Counted from the stretch's first letter, positions 45,501 through 53,475 are shown. The stretch is 64,000 nucleotides of DNA from Carthagonibacter sp032251515 (GCA_032251515.1 JAVVDU010000006.1:19073-83072), one strand, 5' to 3'. Notes: generated by a model not told the origin, from the letters alone. Numbers and translations are program-made.

Positions 45501-46517
45501 GTGCTGCGGGCCGACCTGCGCGACCTCCGGGACGCCTGGGAGGCGACGAGCTTCGCGCTGGACGCGCTGCAGGCCGACCCGGAGCTCGTGGACGAGGAGC
45601 GCCGCGGGCTGCGCGCCCGGCGCGCGCCGCGCTGGGAGGCGCCGTTCGCCGAGGCCCTCGCCGTCCCGGAGATCCTCGCTCCCGGGGCGCGTCCGGCGGT
45701 GGCGGTCCTGCGGGAGGAGGGATCGAACTCCGACCGCGAGATGGCGTCGGCGTTCCACGCGGCCGGCTTGGAGCCCTGGGACGTCACGATGACCGACCTC
45801 CTGGCGGGCCGGACCACGCTGGAGCGGTTCCGGGGCATCGCGTTCGTCGGCGGGTTCTCGTTCGCCGACGTCCTCGACTCCGCCAAGGGCTGGGCCGGCG
45901 TGATCCGCTTCCACCCGGAAGTGGCGGCGCAGTTCGAGGCATTCCGCGCGCGCCCCGACACGTTCAGCCTCGGGGTGTGCAACGGCTGCCAGCTGTCCGC
46001 GCTGCTCGGGTGGGTACCGTGGCGGGGGATCGAGATGCACCGCCAGCCCCGCTTCGTGCGGAACGCCTCGGGGCGCTTCGAGTCCCGTTTCGTCACGGTC
46101 CGGGTGGAGCCGGGCCCGGCGGTGCTGCTGCGCGGGCTGGAGGGCGCGACGCTCGGCATCTGGAGCGTGCACGGGGAAGGGCGCGCCCACTTCCCGGACC
46201 CGGAGATCCTGGAGCGCGTGCAGGCGGAGGGACTCGCTCCGGTCCGGTACGCAGGCGACGACGGCCGGGCGACCGGGCGCTACCCGTTCAACCCGAACGG
46301 GTCGCCGGGCGGCATCGCGGCCCTGTGCTCGGCGGACGGGAGGCACCTGGCGATCATGCCGCACCCCGAGCGGGCCTTCCGGTTGTGGCAGTGGCCGTGG
46401 CTGCCGCGGGATGTCGCCGCGCGGATGCGGGAGGCTGCCGGGCGAGGGGAGGCGGCGTCATCTCCGTGGCTGCAGGTGTTTCGGAACGCCCGGGAATGGT
46501 GCGACCAGACCGCGTGA
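42537..46517 (+). CDS. purL: Phosphoribosylformylglycinamidine synthase, single-chain PurL
   Basis: ATP- and glutamine-dependent enzyme of de novo purine synthesis (FGAR to FGAM), 1326 residues, the large one-chain form known in E. coli (about 1295). Order: N-terminal domain (MRILHFYRTPALAEP, 1-150), linker domain with LAYYLELF, the two FGAM synthase halves containing FDVAQSNSEHSRHWFFKG and NKFGEPLVQGFARGF, and the glutaminase domain with Cys1148 in GVCNGCQLSALLG and the His-Glu pair HPERAF near residue 1285. It lies opposite the MFS gene, with a 217-base spacer that has a possible TATGTT box at 42457-42462. Start at ATG 42537 gives the expected N-terminus. Confidence 0.95.
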   Translation: MRILHFYRTPALAEPARRSLLARARDEAVPGLLDLATEHCFHVGVAAPPGPAGLEVLHWLLAETFEPAAFGPRSFLAEPAPGPETLGPAREIVEVGPRLAFTTAWSTNAVAVCHACGLPEVRRIERSRRYRLLLRGPLSPAERSAFLALVHDRMTECPYAGPLTSFAPDARPAPVRRIPLRSGGREELERVNRELGLAFDERDLAYYLELFRDRLRRDPTDVELFDVAQSNSEHSRHWFFKGRLVVDGEERPRSLMEVLRAPLEADPRNSVIAFRDNSSAIRGFRVPTVLPRAPGAPSPFVADEPLYHLLFTAETHNFPSGVAPFPGAETGAGGRIRDVHATGRGSLVVAGTAGYAVGDLRIPGALRPWEDETARRPENLAPPLEILLRASDGASDYGNKFGEPLVQGFARGFAQRLPDGERRAWLKPIMFSGGIGQIDARHVEKGRPEPGMAVVKIGGPAYRIGLGGGAASSMVQGENLAELDFHAVQRGDAEMEQKVNRVLRACVELGEANPIVSIHDQGAGGNCNVLKEIVDPEGAVIEVRAIPVGDETLSVLEIWGAEYQENDALLLRPEDEARFDALCAREKVPWAVVGRVTGDGRIVLHDAADGSRPVDLALQDVLGDMPAKRFELTRRTPRRKPLRLPAGLGVDEALDRVLRLVSVGSKRFLTTKVDRSVTGLVARQQTAGPLQLTVADVAVIAQGHFGVTGGATAIGEQPLKSLLDPAAMARLCVGEALTNLVWAPITDLRDVKCSGNWMWAAKLPGEGAALADAVDALAGSLAALGIAIDGGKDSLSMAALAPGPDGAPETVKSPGTLVLSAYAPCPDITRTVTPDLARPGRGRLLFVDLARGAHRLGGSALAQCFGQVGDEVPDLEDPDLVARAFGVVQGLIREDRVAAGHDRSDGGLVVTLLEMAFAGNVGVAVDLPDDPDDALPALFAEELGLVLEVDEADLDVALAAFADAEVPCLEIGRVTEDPGVSIRLSGEAVLRADLRDLRDAWEATSFALDALQADPELVDEERRGLRARRAPRWEAPFAEALAVPEILAPGARPAVAVLREEGSNSDREMASAFHAAGLEPWDVTMTDLLAGRTTLERFRGIAFVGGFSFADVLDSAKGWAGVIRFHPEVAAQFEAFRARPDTFSLGVCNGCQLSALLGWVPWRGIEMHRQPRFVRNASGRFESRFVTVRVEPGPAVLLRGLEGATLGIWSVHGEGRAHFPDPEILERVQAEGLAPVRYAGDDGRATGRYPFNPNGSPGGIAALCSADGRHLAIMPHPERAFRLWQWPWLPRDVAARMREAAGRGEAASSPWLQVFRNAREWCDQTA

Positions 46518-46684
46518 CGGGCGCGTGACGGGAACGTGGAAACCGCCGCGAAATGCGGCGGATCGACGCAATCTGACAGACCGGCGTGGGTCCGGGCGGA
46601 AGGTCATTTCCGCGCCGATCCGCGTCCGTCGGCAGTGCGGCCTCGCCGATCGGAGACGGCGCCGCGGCGAGGGCCGCGACGGCG

Positions 46685-46714
46685 GCGGGGACGGGACGGG
46701 CGTCCCGCCCCCGC
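46685..46714. terminator. Bidirectional hairpin between purL and the outer-membrane gene
   Basis: A 13-bp stem with one A-C mismatch (46685-46697 with 46702-46714) and a 4-base loop sits in the 237-base convergent gap between purL and the outer-membrane gene. No T-run follows. The rest of the gap shows nothing else. Confidence 0.55.
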
Positions 46715-46754
46715 GCGTGTCGCCGCTCCGGGTCGGTGTCCGGTCAGGCCCCGA

Positions 46755-47420
46755 TCAGAGCCCGAGCGGGAACGCGACGCCGCCCATGAACTGGAAGGCG
46801 CGGTTCTTCACGTCGTCTTCGGAGCCGGTCGTGTCGTCCAGGTCCGCCAGGCCGAGCACGTAGCGGGCGTCGAGCACGATGTCGAAGCCACCCACCCCGA
46901 TATTCACGCCCGCGCCGCCCAGCACGCCGAAGTCCGTGGACTTCGTGTCGATGCCGAATTCGTCGCAGTCGAGGTTCACCGAGACTCCGCCCTCGTCGCC
47001 GCTGACGTCGCAGCTCGCCTCGAAGGCGACGGCGGGACCCGCGAAGATCCGCGGCTCGATGGGGCTGCCGACCAGCGGGAAGCGCACGCCGAACAGAACC
47101 GGCACCTCGATGTAGTCGAGCTCGAGCTCGGCGGTGAAGCCCTCCACCGGGTCCGAGAACTCGGCGCCCTTCTGCGAGTACAGGACCTCCGGCTGGACGA
47201 AGAAACGCTCGCCGAGGCCGATCGTCAGGAACGCGCCGCCGACGAGGCCGGTGCTCGTCTCGGTGTCCACTTCGTCCGCCGGGTCGGCCGCGTCGACGTC
47301 CAGGTCCGTGATGGCGAGACCGCCCTTGACGCCGATGGCCAGGTCCTGGGCGAGGCCCGTCGCCGGCAGCGACAGGGCCGCCGCGAGAAGGATCGCGAGT
47401 ACGAACGGGATCTTGCGCAT
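46755..47420 (-). CDS. Small outer-membrane beta-barrel protein
   Basis: A 221-residue protein with a clear signal peptide (MRKIPFVLAILLAAALSLPA, cleavage near GLAQ). The mature sequence shows the outer-membrane beta-barrel layout of PF13568-type proteins: LAIGVKGGLAITDLDVDAAD, RFFVQPEVLYSQKGAEFSD, LDYIEVPVLFGVRFPLVGSP and GFDIVLDARYVLGLADLDDT, ending FMGGVAFPLGL. Eight or so strands are likely. Two Cys lie in an extracellular-type loop (SCDVSGDEGG and NLDCDEF) and could form a disulfide. Start ATG has AAGGAG upstream. Function is unknown; perhaps structural. Confidence 0.83.
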   Translation of the reverse strand: MRKIPFVLAILLAAALSLPATGLAQDLAIGVKGGLAITDLDVDAADPADEVDTETSTGLVGGAFLTIGLGERFFVQPEVLYSQKGAEFSDPVEGFTAELELDYIEVPVLFGVRFPLVGSPIEPRIFAGPAVAFEASCDVSGDEGGVSVNLDCDEFGIDTKSTDFGVLGGAGVNIGVGGFDIVLDARYVLGLADLDDTTGSEDDVKNRAFQFMGGVAFPLGL

Positions 47421-47564
47421 GGCTGTGATGCTCCTTCGGCCCGTCGGGGGCCTTGGTGTGTTCGCGGTGAGCGGGACGTGCCGGGCGCCGCCCGGCGCCG
47501 CGCCGATGCGCACGAGACGTGCCGCGGTGCGGTCCCCGCGGCGGCCCCGGTGCCACGGGCCGCG

Positions 47565-47593
47565 TTGACACCTTCGCCGCCCTCTCCTATGTT
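47565..47593 (+). promoter_or_regulatory. Strong sigma-70-type promoter for infC
   Basis: TTGACA (47565-47570) is separated by exactly 17 bases from TATGTT (47588-47593). This is the best promoter match in the window. It implies a leader of about 230 bases before the infC GTG. The 47421-47564 stretch between the divergent genes shows nothing further. Confidence 0.8.
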
Positions 47594-47730
47594 CGCGTCC
47601 GGAAACACGGAAGCGGGGGCGGGAGGCCCCCCACCTTTCGGCGTCGCGCCGCTGGCGTGCACTGCTGCCGGGTCAGGAATGAATCGGACGCGCGCTTCCC
47701 GCGGGAGGTGCGCCGCCGCGCGTTCCCGCC

Positions 47731-47759
47731 CGCCCGGCCCCGCCGCGCCGGGCGTTTTT
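47731..47759 (+). terminator. Attenuator-like intrinsic terminator in infC leader
   Basis: A perfect 7-bp GC stem (47731-47737 with 47748-47754) and a 10-base loop are followed directly by five Ts (47755-47759). It lies about 70 bases ahead of infC and 140 after the promoter, in the place where L20-controlled attenuators occur in infC-rpmI-rplT leaders of other bacteria. L20 control itself is an inference. Confidence 0.72.
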
Positions 47760-47831
47760 CGTTCCGCCTCCCGGCCGGCCCCGGGCCGTGCCGGACGGGA
47801 GGACGCTGGGAGCGGCCCCGGAAGAGGTGAT

Positions 47832-48344
47832 GTGAGTCAGGAAGAACTGCGCGTAAACGAGCGGATCCGGATCAGTCCCGTCAGGCTCATCGGCGAGGAC
47901 GGCGAACAGGTGGGGATCGTACCGACCGACGAGGCGCGGTCGCTGGCGGCGGAAAGGGGGCTGGACCTCGTCGAGGTCGCTCCGAACTCCCGTCCCCCCG
48001 TCTGCCGCATCATGGATTACGGGAAGTACAAGTACGAGCAGGCGCGGAAGGCGAAGGAAGCGAAGAAGCGGCAGCACACGATCACCGTCAAGGAGATCAA
48101 GATGCGGCCGAAGATCGAGGAGCACGACTACGGGTTCAAGCTGCGCCACGCCCGGCGGTTCCTCGAGGAGGGCGACAAGGTGAAGTTCACCCTGCGGTTC
48201 CGTGGCCGGGAGATGACGCACCCCGAGCTGGGCGAGCGGGTCCTGAACCGGATCAAGGACGAGCTCGCGGAGCTGGTGACGGTGGAGTCGGACATCCGCA
48301 TGGAGGGGCGTCAGATGTCGATGCTGGTCGCGCCCCGCGGGTAG
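47832..48344 (+). CDS. infC: Translation initiation factor IF-3
   Basis: Binds the 30S subunit and controls start codon choice; 170 residues, normal length. Visible: N-terminal RVNERIRISPVRLIGEDGEQ, the linker SRPPVCRIMDYGKYKYEQAR with Lys-rich KEAKKRQ, and the C-terminal domain EIKMRPKIEEHDYGFKLRH and FRGREMTHPELGERVL. GTG 47832 (GTGAGTCAG) was used; it has AGAGGTG upstream, while the nearby ATG at 47830 runs straight into a stop. An unusual start codon is typical of infC autoregulation. It heads infC-rpmI-rplT-pheST. Confidence 0.96.
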   Translation: MSQEELRVNERIRISPVRLIGEDGEQVGIVPTDEARSLAAERGLDLVEVAPNSRPPVCRIMDYGKYKYEQARKAKEAKKRQHTITVKEIKMRPKIEEHDYGFKLRHARRFLEEGDKVKFTLRFRGREMTHPELGERVLNRIKDELAELVTVESDIRMEGRQMSMLVAPRG

Positions 48345-48385
48345 CGGCCGGACGGACCCGGACAGTTCACGGAGGACGTAGAGCG

Positions 48386-48583
48386 ATGCCGAAGCAGAAG
48401 ACGAACCGCTCGGCGGCGAAGCGCTTCACCCGCACCGGCGGGGGACGCTACAAGCGCCGCAAGGCGTATCACAGCCACATCCTGACGAAGAAGAGCCCGA
48501 AGCGGAAGCGGAACCTCCGGAAGGCGACGCTGGTCGCCAAGGCGGACGTGCGCCGCGTCAAGCGGCTCCTGGCGGGCGGCTGA
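48386..48583 (+). CDS. rpmI: Ribosomal protein bL35
   Basis: A 65-residue basic protein of the large ribosomal subunit. MPKQKTNRSAAKRFTRTGGG and KAYHSHILTKKSPKRKRNLR are family standard. ATG follows GGAGGACG. It lies 41 bases after infC and 129 bases before rplT; that spacer has several GC inverted repeats but I could not assign an L20 site. Confidence 0.97.
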   Translation: MPKQKTNRSAAKRFTRTGGGRYKRRKAYHSHILTKKSPKRKRNLRKATLVAKADVRRVKRLLAGG

Positions 48584-48712
48584 GGGACGCAGGGGCCGCA
48601 AAAGGGAACGGGCCCGTCCGCGCGTGCGGCCGGGGAATGACGACGCGCGATCCACGGACGTGCGGGAACGATACAGGTCCGCCCGCGGGCGTGACGGAAG
48701 GAGAGGGGAACG

Positions 48713-49069
48713 ATGCCGCGAGCCACGAGCAGCGTCGCCCGGAACAAGCGGAAGAAGAAGGTCCTCAAGGAGGCGCGCGGCCAGTTCGGGGCGCGCTCCA
48801 AGCTGTACCGCACGGCGAAGAACGCGGTCGAGCGGGGCTGGGCGTATTCCTACCGGGATCGCCGGCGCCGCAAGCGGGATTTCCGGCGCCTGTGGATCGC
48901 CCGGATCAACGCCGGTGCGAGACAGCACGACCTGTCCTACTCCCGCTTCATCGCGGGACTCCGCCAGGCCGGCGTGGAACTGAACCGCAAGGCGCTGGCC
49001 GATCTCGCCGTGCGGGAGCCCGACGCGTTCGCGGAGCTGGCGCGGATCGCCCGGGAGCACGCGAACTGA
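48713..49069 (+). CDS. rplT: Ribosomal protein bL20
   Basis: A 118-residue large-subunit assembly protein. Typical segments: MPRATSSVARNKRKKKVLKE, SYRDRRRRKRDFRRLWIARIN and LSYSRFIAGLRQAGVELNRK. L20 is also the usual autoregulator of the infC-rpmI-rplT operon, through its leader. ATG has GGAGAGGGG upstream. pheS starts 18 bases on. Confidence 0.98.
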   Translation: MPRATSSVARNKRKKKVLKEARGQFGARSKLYRTAKNAVERGWAYSYRDRRRRKRDFRRLWIARINAGARQHDLSYSRFIAGLRQAGVELNRKALADLAVREPDAFAELARIAREHAN

Positions 49070-49087
49070 CCGCCGCCTGACGTCGCG

Positions 49088-50119
49088 ATGGCGATCGACG
49101 GCGCGGCCCTGCGCGGGCGACTCGAGACGATCGGATCGGATGGCCGGCAGGCCATCGCGTCCGCCACGGGCGCCGCGGCCCTCGAGGATGTCCGCATCCG
49201 GTTTCTCGGGCGCGGAGGCCTGCTGGGCGAGGCGCTGGGATCTTTGCGCGACGTGGAGCCCTCCGAGCGTCCCGAGACCGGCCGGGTAGCCAACCGGGTC
49301 AAGCGGGAGCTGGAGGCGGCCCTCGAGGACCGCCTGGCGGCGCTCCGCACCGGCGAGGACACGGCCGAGCGGGCGGACCTCACGCTGCCGGGGCGCCGGC
49401 AGTGGGCGGGCGGTCTCCATCCCGTCACGCAGGTGATCGACGAGATCTGCGCCATTTTCCGCGAGATCGGATTCACGGTCGCCACGGGGCCGGAGGTCGA
49501 GACGGACTGGCACAACTTTACCGCCCTGAACATCCCGCTCGATCACCCGGCCGCGGACATGCACGACACGTTCTACCTGGACGAGGGGCTGCTCCTCCGC
49601 ACGCACACGTCGCCGGTGCAGGCCCGGGTGATGCTCGAGCATTCGCCTCCGATCCGGATCCTCGCGCCCGGCCTGGTGTTCCGGCGCGACCCCTGGGATG
49701 CCTCGCACGCGCCCGCGTTCGAGCAGATCGAGGGGCTCGCGGTGGACGAGGGGATCGACTTCATCGAGTTCCGGGCCGCCATCGACTTCTTCGTTCACCG
49801 CTTCTTCGGCCCGGCGACCCGCACGCGGTTCCGTCCCTCGTACTTTCCGTTCACCGAGCCCTCGGCCGAGGTGGACGTGACGTGCTTTCTGTGCGACGGG
49901 TTCGGGTGCCCGACGTGCAAGCAGACGGGCTGGGTGGAGATCATGGGGAGCGGAATGGTGAACCCGGCCGTTTTCGAGGCGGTGGGCGTGGATCCGGAGC
50001 GCTACACCGGCTACGCCTTCGGGATGGGCCCGGCCCGCATCGCGATGCTGCGCTGGCGGATCCCCGACATCCGCCTGCTCTACGAGGGTGACGTCGGGTT
50101 CCTCGCGCAGTTCGCCTGA
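49088..50119 (+). CDS. pheS: Phenylalanine--tRNA ligase, alpha subunit
   Basis: Catalytic subunit of the tetrameric PheRS, 343 residues. The N-terminal helical arm is followed by the class II core: PVTQVIDEICAIFREIGFTV, HDTFYLDEGLLLRTHTSPVQ, and late motif 3 in GFGMGPARIAMLRW-like YAFGMGPARIAMLRWRIPDI. A CFLCDGFGCPTCKQTGW stretch holds four Cys and resembles the zinc-type form of some bacterial PheS. ATG 49088 is close after rplT; the ribosome-binding site is weak. pheT follows after 7 bases. Confidence 0.97.
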   Translation: MAIDGAALRGRLETIGSDGRQAIASATGAAALEDVRIRFLGRGGLLGEALGSLRDVEPSERPETGRVANRVKRELEAALEDRLAALRTGEDTAERADLTLPGRRQWAGGLHPVTQVIDEICAIFREIGFTVATGPEVETDWHNFTALNIPLDHPAADMHDTFYLDEGLLLRTHTSPVQARVMLEHSPPIRILAPGLVFRRDPWDASHAPAFEQIEGLAVDEGIDFIEFRAAIDFFVHRFFGPATRTRFRPSYFPFTEPSAEVDVTCFLCDGFGCPTCKQTGWVEIMGSGMVNPAVFEAVGVDPERYTGYAFGMGPARIAMLRWRIPDIRLLYEGDVGFLAQFA

Positions 50120-50126
50120 GGCCGCG

Positions 50127-52634
50127 GTGGAGATCGGAGTCGGCTGGCTGAAGGACCTCGTCCCCGGGCTCGAGGGCACCCCTCGCGAGCTCGCGGACCG
50201 CCTGAGCCTGCGCGCGATTCCCGTGGACAGGGTCGTTCCCGTCGGGGAGGGGCTCGGCGGGATCCTCGTGGCGCGCGTGCTCGAGGCCGGGCCGCACCCC
50301 GACGCGGACCGGCTGACCCTGTGCCGCGTCGACGCGGGAGGGGCGGAGCCCGTGGACGTCGTGTGCGGCGCCCCCAACGTGGAGACCCGGGCGTTCTATC
50401 CCTACATCCCGCCGGGGGCGACGCTTCCCGGCGGCATGCGGATCGAGTCGCGGCGGATCCGCGGGCGGATGAGCCACGGCATGTTGTGCTCCGAGAAGGA
50501 GCTGGGACTGGGCCGGGACGCGGCGGGCATCCTGCGGCTGGACGGGGAGTTCCGCCCCGGCGAGCCGTTCGCGGCGCGGCTGGGGCTGCCCGACGCCCGC
50601 CTGGAGCTCGATCTCACGCCGAACCGCATCGACCTCGCCTGTCACGTCGGCGTGGCCCGCGAGTTCGTGCGGGACGGGTCGGGGGCGCTGTCGCTTCCCA
50701 CGTTCGAGGCAGAGGTTCCCGCGCCGCGGTGGGCGGAGGACCGTCGCTCGGCCGGCGGCGACGGCCTGACGATCTCGATCGACGATCCGGAGCGCTGTTC
50801 CCGTTACCTCGGCGCGCTGATCCGCGGGGTCAGGGTCGGCCCGTCGCCCGCGTGGCTGCAGGCCCGCCTGCGCAGCGTGGGGGCGCGCCCGATCAACAAC
50901 GTGGTGGACGCGACGAACTACGTGCTCCTCGAGCTGAACCAGCCGCTGCACGCCTTCGACCTGGCGAAGATCGGGGGCGGCTCCGTGCGCGTGCGCGCGG
51001 CCCGCGACGGCGAGGTCCTGCGCACCCTGGACGGGGTGGAGCGGCGCCTCGGCCCTCAGGCGACGGTGATCGCCGACGCCGACTCGCCGATCGCCCTCGC
51101 CGGCGTGATGGGAGGCGAGGAGAGCGAGGTGGGAGCGGAGACGACCGACGTGCTGCTCGAGTGCGCCGCCTTCGACCCCCGCCACACCCGGCACACGGCC
51201 CGCGGCACCGGCCTGGCCACCGATGCATCGTACCGGTTCGAGCGCGGCATCGACGAGCGGGGCCTGGAAGTGGCGCTGGACCGCTGCATACGCCTGATCG
51301 TGGCGACGGCCGGAGGCGAGTCGGATCCGACCCGGATCCGCGTCGGTCGGCCGGCCCCGCGCCGGCGCGTGGTCGGCGTGCGCCCCGGCCGCGTGCGCCA
51401 GGTGCTGGGGCTGCGGCTGTCGGCCGACCAGGTCACGTCGCTTCTCGCGCCGCTCGGGTTCGAGCCGGCACCGCGCGAGGCCGGTGACGCCGAGGGTGGC
51501 GAGGCGTCCCGCCCGCTGCCCCTGCTGGTCCCGGGATGGCGGGGGGACGTGAGCACGGAAGCCGACCTGCTCGAGGAGATCGCCCGCACCTACGGGTACG
51601 AGGCGTTTCCCGACGAGTCGCGCCGCTTCCGTCCCGGAACCGTTCCGACGAGCCGGGACGCGGGGCGTGCGGCGCGAACACGCACCATGCTGGCCGCGCT
51701 GGGACTCTTCGAAGCCCGGAGCGTGGCGTTCGCGTCGGAGGAACGGACGGGGCCCGGCCGCGTCGCGCTGCTCCGACCCTTGTCGGCGGCCGAGGGGTTC
51801 CTCCGCACCGACCTGGTGCCGGGGCTGCTCGACCGCCTCGCGCACAACTGGTCCCGCGGCCGCCGCGACGTGCGGCTGTTCGAGATCGGGACGGTGTTCG
51901 GGCGGCGGGCAGAGGGGGCCTCCGATGGCGAGCCGCCGGTCGCGGAGGAGCGCCGGATCGCCTTCCTGCTGACCGGAGCCGCCCGGCCCGCACACTGGTC
52001 CGGGCCCGTTCCGGACGTCGACCTGTGGGACTGCCGGGGCGTGGCCGAGGAAATCTGCGAGCGGCTCCTGGACGGCGCCGTCCTGCGTCCGGCGGAGGAG
52101 GAGCCGACGCCGCGGGAGTCCGACGACGCCCTGTCGTTCGGCACCGCGTCCTGGCTGAGCGCGGCGGCGTTCCGGCTGGAGGCGGCGGGGTCGAACGGCG
52201 ATTCCGGCGCCCTGATCGGCGTCGCCGGCCTCGTCCGGGCGGACGCGCTGGACATCCCGCCGTGGGCCGGGCCGGTGTTCGCGGGGGAGCTTCGGCTGGC
52301 GGCGGTGGCGGCGCGGCGTCCCGCGGCGCCCTTCCGGCCGCTGCCGCAGTTTCCGCCCGTCACGCGCGACCTGGCGGTGGTGGTGTCCGCGGAGGTACCG
52401 TCGGACGGGGTGCGGGCGGCGATTCGCGACGCGGCGCCCGGAGAGCTTCGCTCGCTCTCCCTGTTCGACGTGTTCGAGGGCGAGAGCCTCGCGGAGGGAA
52501 CGAGGAGCCTCGCCTGGCGCCTCGAGTTCCGCGCACCGGACCGCACGCTCACCGACGACGAGGTCGACGCGGGAGTGGAGCGGATCGTACGCCGCCTGAA
52601 GGAGGAATTCGATGCCCGCATCCGTGCCTCCTGA
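50127..52634 (+). CDS. pheT: Phenylalanine--tRNA ligase, beta subunit
   Basis: 835-residue beta subunit of PheRS. In order: N-terminal piece (VGWLKDLVPGLEGTPRELAD), the EMAP-like tRNA-binding domain with HPDADRLTLCRVDAG, the B3/B4 editing part with DATNYVLLELNQPLHAFDL, B5, catalytic-like core with TEADLLEEIARTYGYEAF and the C-terminal FDX-ACB domain FPPVTRDLAVVVSAEVPSDG. GTG 50127 gives the usual start; the ATG at 50088 would overlap pheS. The 3' end overlaps a small coiled-coil gene by 23 bases. Confidence 0.96.
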   Translation: MEIGVGWLKDLVPGLEGTPRELADRLSLRAIPVDRVVPVGEGLGGILVARVLEAGPHPDADRLTLCRVDAGGAEPVDVVCGAPNVETRAFYPYIPPGATLPGGMRIESRRIRGRMSHGMLCSEKELGLGRDAAGILRLDGEFRPGEPFAARLGLPDARLELDLTPNRIDLACHVGVAREFVRDGSGALSLPTFEAEVPAPRWAEDRRSAGGDGLTISIDDPERCSRYLGALIRGVRVGPSPAWLQARLRSVGARPINNVVDATNYVLLELNQPLHAFDLAKIGGGSVRVRAARDGEVLRTLDGVERRLGPQATVIADADSPIALAGVMGGEESEVGAETTDVLLECAAFDPRHTRHTARGTGLATDASYRFERGIDERGLEVALDRCIRLIVATAGGESDPTRIRVGRPAPRRRVVGVRPGRVRQVLGLRLSADQVTSLLAPLGFEPAPREAGDAEGGEASRPLPLLVPGWRGDVSTEADLLEEIARTYGYEAFPDESRRFRPGTVPTSRDAGRAARTRTMLAALGLFEARSVAFASEERTGPGRVALLRPLSAAEGFLRTDLVPGLLDRLAHNWSRGRRDVRLFEIGTVFGRRAEGASDGEPPVAEERRIAFLLTGAARPAHWSGPVPDVDLWDCRGVAEEICERLLDGAVLRPAEEEPTPRESDDALSFGTASWLSAAAFRLEAAGSNGDSGALIGVAGLVRADALDIPPWAGPVFAGELRLAAVAARRPAAPFRPLPQFPPVTRDLAVVVSAEVPSDGVRAAIRDAAPGELRSLSLFDVFEGESLAEGTRSLAWRLEFRAPDRTLTDDEVDAGVERIVRRLKEEFDARIRAS

Positions 52635-52938
52635 TCGGCCCGACCTGGAGACCGCGGTCGACGGCCTGGAGAGGGCCATCGGCCTGCTGCTGGCCGAACT
52701 CGCGGCGGCACGGAGCCGGGCCGATCGGGCAGAGGAGCGGCAGCGCCGCCTCGAGACCACCTTCGCCCGCTCGCGTGTGGACGCGGAGGACCCGGCTTCC
52801 CTCGAACGGCGCCTGCGGGAGCTCTCGGAGGAGAACGCCCGCCTGCGGGCCGTCCTCCAGGAGGCCAGGGAGCGCGCGGAGCGCATTCGCGGCCGGCTCG
52901 TGGTGATCGAAGACGAGACGGGAGGCACGGGTCGATGA
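52612..52938 (+). CDS. Small coiled-coil protein, ZapB-like
   Basis: A 108-residue protein starting inside the end of pheT. Residues 15-100 are almost a single coiled coil (VDGLERAIGLLLAELAAARS, RRLRELSEENARLRAVLQEA), similar to ZapB or other division-linked coiled coils. Its ATG overlaps zapA's start with the four-base ATGA. Because it stands directly before zapA, a role in Z-ring organisation is likely, but the family is uncertain and no residue diagnostic for ZapB was seen. Confidence 0.72.
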   Translation: MPASVPPDRPDLETAVDGLERAIGLLLAELAAARSRADRAEERQRRLETTFARSRVDAEDPASLERRLRELSEENARLRAVLQEARERAERIRGRLVVIEDETGGTGR

Positions 52939-53285
52939 CGGGTGAAGAGGGACCGGTGCGGGTCACGATCTTCGGCGAGGAATACGCGATCCGGTCGGAC
53001 AAGGGCGAGGAGTACACCCGCGCCTGCGCGAAGCACGTGGACGACCTGATCCAGGAGGCGCACGTGCGGGGCAAGGTCGCCGAGCCGCACAAGGCGGCGA
53101 TTCTCGCGGCGATGCAGCTCACCGATCAGTTGTTCCGCAATCGTGCCGCACACCAGGGACAGTCGCGCCGGCTCGCGGAGCGGCTCGCGGGTCTGCGCGC
53201 CCGGATCGAGGAGGCGATCGCGCCGGATCCGGCGGGGGACGTCTCGGCGCAGGGGACGCTCGTTCCCCCGGATCCGGAATCCTGA
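52935..53285 (+). CDS. zapA: Cell division protein ZapA
   Basis: A 116-residue ZapA-like protein that crosslinks FtsZ filaments. Opening VRVTIFGEEYAIRSDKGEEY is the family N-terminal domain, followed by ACAKHVDDLIQEAH, ILAAMQLTDQLFRNRAAHQG and a C-terminal coiled coil ending with a proline-rich tail. ATG overlaps the preceding stop by four bases, so it is coupled to the small coiled-coil protein. Confidence 0.85.
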   Translation: MTGEEGPVRVTIFGEEYAIRSDKGEEYTRACAKHVDDLIQEAHVRGKVAEPHKAAILAAMQLTDQLFRNRAAHQGQSRRLAERLAGLRARIEEAIAPDPAGDVSAQGTLVPPDPES

Positions 53286-53438
53286 CGGGGCGCCCGGGCC
53301 GCGTCCTTGCGGCCCCGCGGGGGGGCGGACAGTTTGACTCATTCGGTCCGCGCGGCCGGGCACCGGCAGATCATTCGTGACGGTTACGGCATAGATTCCC
53401 ACAGGATCGGGAGGGACGGTCCTCGTGACGTCCCGTGC

Positions 53439-53475
53439 CGGCGGCCGGCGGACCGGGCAGGTGCGCCGGCCGCCG
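53439..53475 (+). other. Strong structured region between zapA and rny
   Basis: A perfect 11-bp stem (53439-53449 with 53465-53475) around a 15-base loop sits inside the 250-base region 53286-53535. The region also has smaller inverted repeats: GGGAC/GTCCC and GGGG/CCCC (ahead of TTT near 53505). It may be the rny leader or hold a small RNA; in several proteobacteria 6S RNA follows zapA, but I saw no firm 6S features. Confidence 0.35.

Noticed and set aside
48584..48712. L20 binding site between rpmI and rplT
   Set aside because: Inverted repeats are present, but not enough to tell a specific site from background GC pairing.
50088..50126. ATG start for pheT at 50088
   Set aside because: It would add residues unlike any PheT N-terminus and overlap pheS; GTG 50127 gives the expected VGWLKDL onset.
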